Assembly (NCBI GenBank): GCA_905234795.1
Contig: CAJOIQ010000001.1
Span: forward strand, 1-64,000
DNA length: 64,000 nucleotides
Direction: 5' to 3'
Origin: an uncultured Bacteroidales bacterium
Lineage (GTDB): Bacteria; Bacteroidota; Bacteroidia; Bacteroidales; UBA932
Position 1 is the stretch's first letter. The number at the start of each line of letters is the position of its first letter. Both the position numbers and the translations under genes were made by a program. The notes beneath the pieces were generated by a model that had not been told where the DNA came from, did not search any database, and saw only the letters and a program-made list of their open reading frames with translations. Positions 58,925 to 64,000 of the stretch are shown here, one piece after another.

Positions 58925-59501
58925 AGTGCAAAGATAGCAAAATTTCTTCTTCCCGTCCTTGAGGAATCACCGGAGACAGGAAAGAAAGCATCTGCAGGGT
59001 TTTGGCCTCTTTCTCGGGGATACCGCGGGAGCGCATGTAGAAGAGTTCGTCCTCATTGAGCTGGCCGACGGTGGCCCCGTGGGAGCATTTCACGTCGTCG
59101 GCATAAATCTCCAGCCGGGGCTTGGTTTCCACCCTGGCTTCCGGCGTAAGGACAATGTTGTGGTTTTCCTGATAGGCCTCGGTCTGCTGGGCGTCCGGAG
59201 CCACCACGATGGTGCCGCCAAAGTTTACCTGGGAACTCCCGCCGGCAATGCCGTTGAACAGCTGCGTGCTTTTGCAGCCCGGGGCCCGGTGATGCATCAC
59301 AATACGGAAGTTCACCTTTTCATCGGCCTTGCACAGATACAGGCCTTTCAAATGGGCTTCGGCGCCGGGGCCGACGAGGTCGATGCTCACATCGATGTCC
59401 TTCGACTCCCCGGGAAGCACCACGAACTCCAGGTTCAGCACCTCCCCGGCCTGTACCTGATACTGCCCCACAGGGGGTGCTATGTACTTGCCGTGGCCCA
59501 T
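58911..59501 (-). CDS. sufD: SufD, short form
   Basis: Subunit of the SufBCD iron-sulfur assembly scaffold. The ATG at 59501 (MGHGKYIAPPV), 1 nt after the sufC stop, is preferred over the TTG at 59516, giving 196 aa. The beta-helix core and C-terminal helices are present, including VKCSHGATVGQLNEDELFYMRSRGI, whose Cys/His match the residues needed at the SufB-SufD interface. SufD proteins are usually 400-450 aa, so about half is absent (the N-terminal helical domain and early strands). No upstream remnant is visible between sufC and the start. It may be a minimal functional form. Confidence 0.85.
   Translation of the reverse strand: MGHGKYIAPPVGQYQVQAGEVLNLEFVVLPGESKDIDVSIDLVGPGAEAHLKGLYLCKADEKVNFRIVMHHRAPGCKSTQLFNGIAGGSSQVNFGGTIVVAPDAQQTEAYQENHNIVLTPEARVETKPRLEIYADDVKCSHGATVGQLNEDELFYMRSRGIPEKEAKTLQMLSFLSPVIPQGREEEILLSLHYVLE
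58929..58936 (-). promoter_or_regulatory. -7 promoter box of the DUF6377 regulator, inside sufD
   Basis: Minus-strand TATCTTTG within the last codons of sufD, 4 nt before the regulator's ATG. Confidence 0.6.
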
Positions 59502-59502
59502 G

Positions 59503-60240
59503 CTAGAACTGGTCAAAACCTTTATCCTCGATGGCCTGGATGAGCTCCCGGCCGCCGGTTTTCACTATCCGGCCGGCCTTGAGCACGTGCACGTAATCCG
59601 GCTGCACATACTCCAGGAGTTTGTGGTAGTGCGTGACGATGATGGCGCTTTTTTCCGGATTGCGAAGGGCGTTAACGCCATCGGCCACAATCTTGAGGGC
59701 ATCCACGTCCAGGCCGCTGTCGGTCTCGTCCAGGATGGAGAGTAAGGGGTCCAGCAGGGCCATCTGGAATATCTCGTTGCGCTTTTTTTCACCGCCGCTG
59801 AAGCCCACGTTCACCTCACGCTTGGCAAATTCCGGCTTCATCTGCACAAAGGCCATCTTCTCCTTCATCAGCTTGAGGAAGTCCCCGGTCTTCATTTCCG
59901 GCAGGCCGTGCGCCTTGCGCTTGGCGTTCACCGCTGCCTTCATGAAAGCCGTGATGGTGACGCCGGGAATCTCGATGGGATACTGGAAACTGAGGAAAAG
60001 GCCTGCCCAGGCACGCTCCTCGGGCGTCATGGCCAGCAGGTCCTTCCCGCCAAACAGGATGCTGCCATCAGTCACCTCGTAGCCGGGTTTCCCGGTGAGG
60101 ACAGCAGCCAGCGTGCTTTTACCCGCACCGTTGGGTCCCATGATGGCATGCACTTCTCCCGGGCCGATGGTCAGGTCAATTCCTTTGAGGATTTCCTTGT
60201 CCTCAACTTTGGCGTGAAGGTTTCGTATCTCTAATAGCAT
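59503..60240 (-). CDS. sufC: SufC, ABC-type ATPase of the Fe-S assembly complex
   Basis: 245 aa. Walker A GPNGAGKST, the SufC-typical VGFSGGEKKRNEIFQ signature, Walker B LSILDETDSGLDVDA and the switch His in IIVTHY. It powers the SufBC2D scaffold. sufD follows 1 nt downstream, but sufB lies about 870 nt away on the opposite strand, unlike the usual sufBCD order. A -7 box is 19 nt upstream of the start. Confidence 0.97.
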   Translation of the reverse strand: MLLEIRNLHAKVEDKEILKGIDLTIGPGEVHAIMGPNGAGKSTLAAVLTGKPGYEVTDGSILFGGKDLLAMTPEERAWAGLFLSFQYPIEIPGVTITAFMKAAVNAKRKAHGLPEMKTGDFLKLMKEKMAFVQMKPEFAKREVNVGFSGGEKKRNEIFQMALLDPLLSILDETDSGLDVDALKIVADGVNALRNPEKSAIIVTHYHKLLEYVQPDYVHVLKAGRIVKTGGRELIQAIEDKGFDQF

Positions 60241-60259
60241 TCCGTTCCGTTTTAGCTTT

Positions 60260-60267
60260 CAAAGATA
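60260..60267 (-). promoter_or_regulatory. sufCD -7 promoter box
   Basis: Minus-strand TATCTTTG, 19 nt upstream of the sufC ATG. Confidence 0.6.
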
Positions 60268-60288
60268 CGAATAATTGCCGAAATACCT

Positions 60289-60983
60289 TTAAAACACCGG
60301 CGCTTTATCGTAGACCGACTGTAGCGTATAGGCGGGATCATCGTTGGTCCAGGCCTGGATGACTGTCTTGAGCGGAACCTCTCCGGAACTCAGGAAGGCA
60401 CCCGTCCCGTGGTCGGTATAGCAATGCTTTTCCCGGCCGCAATGCGTTCGTCCAGCTCTTCCAGCCAGTCCAGGTACCAGCATTCGTCGTGGTGGGTGTC
60501 CATCACCACACGCAGGCCGGCGTTATGGGCATAGCCGATGACCTCCTCTACCCGGTTCAGGCGGGTGGCGTCCAGCTTGTAATCCGGAGCTGGGCCGATG
60601 AACTTGGCCCAGGTCACGGGAATACGCACATAGGTAAAACCGTAGGATTTTATGGTATTGAAGGTCTGTTGGGTGGCTTTTTTGTTACTCCAGCAGGTTT
60701 CGTCGGGCCAGCCGTATTTGTCGTCTTTGTCCGAGAATCCGTCCGGGAGTGCATCCAGGTTATTGCCCAGGTTCCAGCCCACGCCCAGCTCTTTCATACG
60801 CGCCACTGCGCCGTTATTGGGCAGTTCGGGGTCTTTCACTACGTTGGTGGCGGGTGTGGTGCCGCCGTTATCATTGTTGCCGCCGGAGGGCTTTGTGTTG
60901 GGTTTTTCGATCAAATATGCCGTCTTTCCGCTGCAGCAAAGGCACACGGGCAGGATGGCCAGAAGGAGGAATAGTCTTTTCAT
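60289..60983 (-). pseudogene. Decayed GH5-family endoglucanase
   Basis: The start at 60983 gives a lipoprotein signal (ILPVCLCC), a Gly/Asn-rich linker and the N-terminal GH5 barrel (VGWNLGNNLDAL, YVRIPVTWAKFIGPAPDY, GLRVVMDTHHDECW). The frame then runs out after IAAGKSIA. The matching C-terminus (DHGTGAFLSSGEVPLKTVIQAW ... YDKAPVF) continues in another frame to a stop at 60289. Together they code for only about 230 residues, so the middle of the barrel, including the two catalytic Glu and roughly 100 or more residues, is missing. I read it as an internal deletion with a frameshift. It lies between the divergent sufC and sufB. Confidence 0.82.
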
Positions 60984-61099
60984 AACAGTTTGGTTTTGTG
61001 CAAAAAAAGACAATAATCGTCTTTTGTGGGAACCAAATTGCGTATACTTGCACACAATTTGCGTTTTTGAACCCTTGCCTCCGTTTTAATAAAAAACAC

Positions 61100-61107
61100 T
61101 ATCTTTG
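61100..61107 (+). promoter_or_regulatory. sufB -7 promoter box
   Basis: TATCTTTG, 7 nt upstream of the sufB ATG. Confidence 0.62.
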
Positions 61108-61114
61108 TATTCTT

Positions 61115-62557
61115 ATGTCCCAAGACCAGAAAATCATACAGGAATTCACCAGCGCCGAGTACAAGGAAGGCTTTGTGACCGACGTTGAACAGGAGTTCGT
61201 CCCCAAGGGCCTCAATGAGGAGATTATCCGCATGATATCGGCCCGAAAGGAGGAGCCGCAGTGGCTGCTGGAATTCCGCCTGGACGCCTTCCGCAAGTGG
61301 CAGGATATGCCCATGCCGGAGTGGGCGCACCTGGACATGCCATCCATTGATTTTCAGGATATTATCTACTTCGCGGCTCCCAAGAAGGACAAGGACCGGC
61401 CCAAGGAAATTGACCCCAAGCTGGCCGAGACTTTCGACAAGCTGGGCATTCCCCTCAAGGAGCGCGACGTGCTGGCCGGCGTGGTTGCCGTGGACGCCGT
61501 CTTCGACTCCGTGTCCGTCACCACCACCTTCCGCAAAACCCTGGCCGAGAAAGGCATCATCTTCTGCAGCTTCTCCGAGGCCGTGAAAGAACATCCGGAC
61601 CTGGTGCGCAAGTACCTGGCCAGCGTGGTGCCCGCCAGCGACAACTATTTCGCCGCCCTCAATTCGGCCGTTTTCAGCGACGGCTCCTTCTGCTACATTC
61701 CCAAGGGTGTGCGCTGCCCCATGGAGCTGTCCAGCTACTTCCGCATCAACGCCAGGGGCACGGGCCAGTTCGAGCGCACGCTCATTGTGGCCGATGAAGG
61801 CTCTTACGTTTCCTATATGGAAGGCTGCACGGCGCCGATGCGTGACGAGCAGCAGCTGCACGCCGCAGTGGTAGAGATTGTAGTGGAGAAGGATGCCGAT
61901 GTCAAGTATTCCACCGTGCAGAACTGGTATCCCGGAGACGCCGACGGCAAGGGCGGCATCCTGAACCTGGTGACCAAGCGCGGTATCTGCAAAGGTTCCG
62001 GAAGCCATCTGAGCTGGACGCAGGTGGAGACCGGCAGCGCCATCACCTGGAAATACCCCTCTACTATATTAAAGGGAGATTACTCTTCTTCGGAATTCTA
62101 CTCCGTGGCTGTCACCAACAACCATCAGCAGGCCGATACCGGCACCAAGATGATTCATCTGGGGCGGGGCACCAAGAGCCGGATTGTGTCCAAAGGAATA
62201 TCGGCCGGCGTGAGCCAGAACAGCTACCGTGGCCTGGTGCGCATGGGCAGGAATGCCCGGAACGCCCGCAATTATTCCCAGTGCGACAGCCTGCTCATCG
62301 GCAGCCGCTGCGGCGCCCACACCTTCCCGGTCATCCAGTCCCAGAATCCAACCGCTACCGTGGAGCACGAGGCCACCACTTCCAAGATTTCCGAGGACCA
62401 GCTGTTCTACTGTAACCAGCGCGGCATCGGCCCCGAGGACGCCGTGGGCCTCATTGTGAACGGTTATGCCCGTGAGGTACTGTCCCGCCTGCCCATGGAG
62501 TTTGCCGTGGAAGCGCAGAAGTTACTGCAAGTATCACTTGAAGGATCGGTAGGATGA
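61115..62557 (+). CDS. sufB: SufB, Fe-S cluster assembly scaffold protein
   Basis: 480 aa from the ATG at 61115 ([16 protein letters not shown]); the ORF-track start at 60998 lies upstream of the promoter and is wrong. Family landmarks: [76 protein letters not shown] and [23 protein letters not shown] with the conserved Cys/Glu residues of the scaffold. It works with SufC and SufD, encoded on the other strand. Its stop overlaps the PnuC-like gene by 4 nt. Confidence 0.97.
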   Translation: MSQDQKIIQEFTSAEYKEGFVTDVEQEFVPKGLNEEIIRMISARKEEPQWLLEFRLDAFRKWQDMPMPEWAHLDMPSIDFQDIIYFAAPKKDKDRPKEIDPKLAETFDKLGIPLKERDVLAGVVAVDAVFDSVSVTTTFRKTLAEKGIIFCSFSEAVKEHPDLVRKYLASVVPASDNYFAALNSAVFSDGSFCYIPKGVRCPMELSSYFRINARGTGQFERTLIVADEGSYVSYMEGCTAPMRDEQQLHAAVVEIVVEKDADVKYSTVQNWYPGDADGKGGILNLVTKRGICKGSGSHLSWTQVETGSAITWKYPSTILKGDYSSSEFYSVAVTNNHQQADTGTKMIHLGRGTKSRIVSKGISAGVSQNSYRGLVRMGRNARNARNYSQCDSLLIGSRCGAHTFPVIQSQNPTATVEHEATTSKISEDQLFYCNQRGIGPEDAVGLIVNGYAREVLSRLPMEFAVEAQKLLQVSLEGSVG

Positions 62558-63138
62558 ATTGGATAGACCTCATATGTTCCGTTTTGGGCATCACCTGCGT
62601 GTTCCTGGCCGGCCGAAATTCCAAATACAATTTCTGGGTTGGATATCTATATACAACCGCATTGTTTGTACTGTTTTGGAAGCAGAACCTGTTGGCCATG
62701 CTGCTGCTGCAACCTGTTTCTCTGGCCATCAACATCCTGGGTCACTACCGCTGGACGCATCCCCGGGAGGAAGAGCGCAGTTCGGAGAAAAACAATGAGC
62801 TCAAAGTAAGTATGCTCACCTGGCCCCAGCGTGGGCTGGCTGCGGGATTTGTCCTGCTGGTTGCTTTGGTGTGGGGTGTTCTTCTGGACCGGCTTTATCC
62901 GGCCGACCCCCATCCTTACCTGGATTGCTGCGTGACTGTACTCATTCTTATGGCCCAATTGCTGTCTGCCATGAAAAAGTGGGACTGCTGGGTGGCCTGG
63001 CTTCTGGTGAACTGCACGCAGATAGCGTTACATCTGTCAGTAGGCAATTACTTTATGTCTGTTGTTAGCGGCCTGTATCTGATTAATGGCCTGTGGTCCC
63101 TGTGGACCTGGGTACAATTGTACAGGAAAAACGCCTGA
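62554..63138 (+). CDS. PnuC-like nicotinamide riboside/mononucleotide transporter
   Basis: 194 aa with about seven membrane helices. The PnuC-like pattern is [49 protein letters not shown] in the first half and [28 protein letters not shown] in the second, matching the internal Trp-rich repeats of the family. PnuC proteins carry nicotinamide riboside into the cell for NAD synthesis by facilitated diffusion. It overlaps sufB by ATGA. The protein is shorter than many PnuC members, so the call is at family level only. Confidence 0.75.
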   Translation: MNWIDLICSVLGITCVFLAGRNSKYNFWVGYLYTTALFVLFWKQNLLAMLLLQPVSLAINILGHYRWTHPREEERSSEKNNELKVSMLTWPQRGLAAGFVLLVALVWGVLLDRLYPADPHPYLDCCVTVLILMAQLLSAMKKWDCWVAWLLVNCTQIALHLSVGNYFMSVVSGLYLINGLWSLWTWVQLYRKNA

Positions 63139-63168
63139 TTCCCTTTTCCCGGCGCGCAAGGCGTCAAA

Positions 63169-64000
63169 TTATCTACCGTAAACAGGGGGGTCGACAGGTA
63201 TATCCATGATAAACCGGCAGCCCTTCCTGTAGTCACGGTCCATATCCAGGCTGCCTCCCAAAAGAATGACGTGACGTTTTGTAAGCGAAAGCCCCAGGCC
63301 CAACCCTTCGGAGAAACTGTCCCTCTTGTAAAAAGGAGTGAAGACGCTTTCCTGGATTTCCGGAAGGATGCCTTTGCCGGTATCTTCAAAGACAAAACGG
63401 ACCCTGGTTTCATTTGCACTCACATGCAGGGAAATGTTTTTTCCGTCCGAGTATTTGGCCGAATTGTACAGGATTTCCCGGATGCTGCGCATGAGGTAAA
63501 GATGATCCGATACGATGGTGAACGAATCATCAAGCATTGTCTCCAGCTTTACGGTCACCTCCCGGAAATAACGGGTGGTATAGTCAATACATTCCCTTGC
63601 CACGGCATTGGGTGACACCTTGTCATATTGAAGGCTCACCACCTCGTCATGGTATCCACGGTCCGAGCTGTCATACAGCATCAGGGACATGCGGTTAAGA
63701 ATCATGGCGTTGTAGTTCATGACATGAAGGATCCTCATGAACTCTTCCTGGGGCATTGCACTCCCGTCGGAATCCCGGAGAAGCTGGCCAAAACCCATGA
63801 TAAGGTTAAGGGGAGTGCGGATCTGGTGGGTCATGTTGGAGACAAAAACACTTTGGCGGCCCAGAGCTTCCTCCAGGGCTGCGTTGGCCTTTTCCACTTC
63901 ATCGTTACGCTTTGCCAGCTCTTCTGTTTTTTTATTCACTTCAAGAATGTGGCTCCTGAGCACCTCCTGCATGTGGGAAAAGCTGTTTTGAAGGGTGCCG
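63169..64000 (-). CDS. Sensor histidine kinase (5' end beyond the window)
   Basis: The C-terminal ~277 residues are visible. The reading frame stays open to the window edge upstream of the listed Met (GTLQNSFSHMQEVLRSHI), which resembles the end of a HAMP domain. A coiled coil follows (KKTEELAKRNDEVEKANAALEEAL). The HisKA H-box is VSNMTHQIRTPLNLIMGF. The HATPase_c domain has an N-box ILYNSAKYSDG, G1 EDTGKGILPE and G2 EGLGLGLSLTKRHVILLGG. All catalytic motifs are intact. It autophosphorylates on the H-box His and passes phosphate to an unseen response regulator. It ends 30 nt from the convergent PnuC-like gene. Confidence 0.9.
   Translation of the reverse strand, partial: GTLQNSFSHMQEVLRSHILEVNKKTEELAKRNDEVEKANAALEEALGRQSVFVSNMTHQIRTPLNLIMGFGQLLRDSDGSAMPQEEFMRILHVMNYNAMILNRMSLMLYDSSDRGYHDEVVSLQYDKVSPNAVARECIDYTTRYFREVTVKLETMLDDSFTIVSDHLYLMRSIREILYNSAKYSDGKNISLHVSANETRVRFVFEDTGKGILPEIQESVFTPFYKRDSFSEGLGLGLSLTKRHVILLGGSLDMDRDYRKGCRFIMDIPVDPPVYGR

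Noticed and set aside
60998-61114. N-terminal extension of sufB in the ORF track
   Set aside because: It lies upstream of and across the -7 promoter box. The encoded residues are not SufB-like, and the ATG at 61115 fits the family start.
1-64000. tRNA, rRNA, tmRNA or CRISPR arrays
   Set aside because: No intergenic stretch shows tRNA arms, rRNA core sequences or regularly spaced repeats. Most gaps are too short.

Overview
The window looks like a chromosomal segment of an anaerobic, glycan-degrading member of the order Bacteroidales. The evidence is two SusC/SusD-type loci, BACON-domain lipoproteins, oxygen-independent ribonucleotide reductase (NrdD/NrdG), FeoA-FeoB fusion iron transport, Bacteroidetes-type promoters (TAnnTTTG) and moderately high GC. 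A finer placement (for example Rikenellaceae or a Cryptobacteroides-like gut lineage) would be a guess.

Layout. 1-18951 (+) is a polysaccharide-utilisation-like locus: SusC, SusD, a surface lipoprotein, a phosphodiester glycosidase (NAGPA family), a GHL10/DUF187 glycosidase and a BACON lipoprotein. A complete three-gene HipBST-type toxin-antitoxin module sits in the middle. After it come a calcineurin-like phosphoesterase, an FAD oxidoreductase, a DUF5009 membrane acyltransferase, a second GHL10 glycosidase and a sugar-porter MFS protein. The gene content suggests a phosphodiester-containing glycan as target (inference). 19007-23297 holds feoAB, a phosphopantetheinyl transferase, a rod-shaped 6S-like RNA candidate and malate dehydrogenase. 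23380-27728 is a tight operon of five unrecognised envelope proteins. 27732-33585 (-) carries nrdG, nrdD, a degenerate EnvC-type LytM protein and a TPR protein. 33647-35391 pairs an ECF sigma factor with a protein that joins an anti-sigma-like N-terminus to an outer-membrane barrel.

35464-38586 is the most unusual island. Two 83-bp, nearly identical, directly oriented palindromic repeats bracket a REP-associated tyrosine transposase (RAYT) and an AT-rich gene for a 615-residue protein with a SAP-like segment and a PD-(D/E)XK nuclease motif. It is a candidate REPtron carrying a defence-like cargo. 38605-43369 has ispE, an unknown lipoprotein, yifB/comM, an AT-rich HicAB module and tsaE.

43366-58924 (-) is a second, coherent PUL for beta-1,3/1,6-glucan: DUF6377-type regulator, SusC, SusD, a surface binding protein with four internal repeats, GH16, GH3, GH30 and a CotH-like lipoprotein. 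The right end contains the iron-sulfur assembly genes, arranged divergently (sufC-sufD on -, sufB on +), with a decayed GH5 endoglucanase between them. sufD is short. A PnuC-like transporter and a histidine kinase that runs off the window edge follow.

A recurring regulatory feature is a TAnnTTTG -7 box only 2-7 nt upstream of the start codon (hicA, ispE, the TPR gene, cotH, the DUF6377 gene, sufB), which implies leaderless or nearly leaderless mRNAs. All family assignments come from reading motifs; no database search was run.
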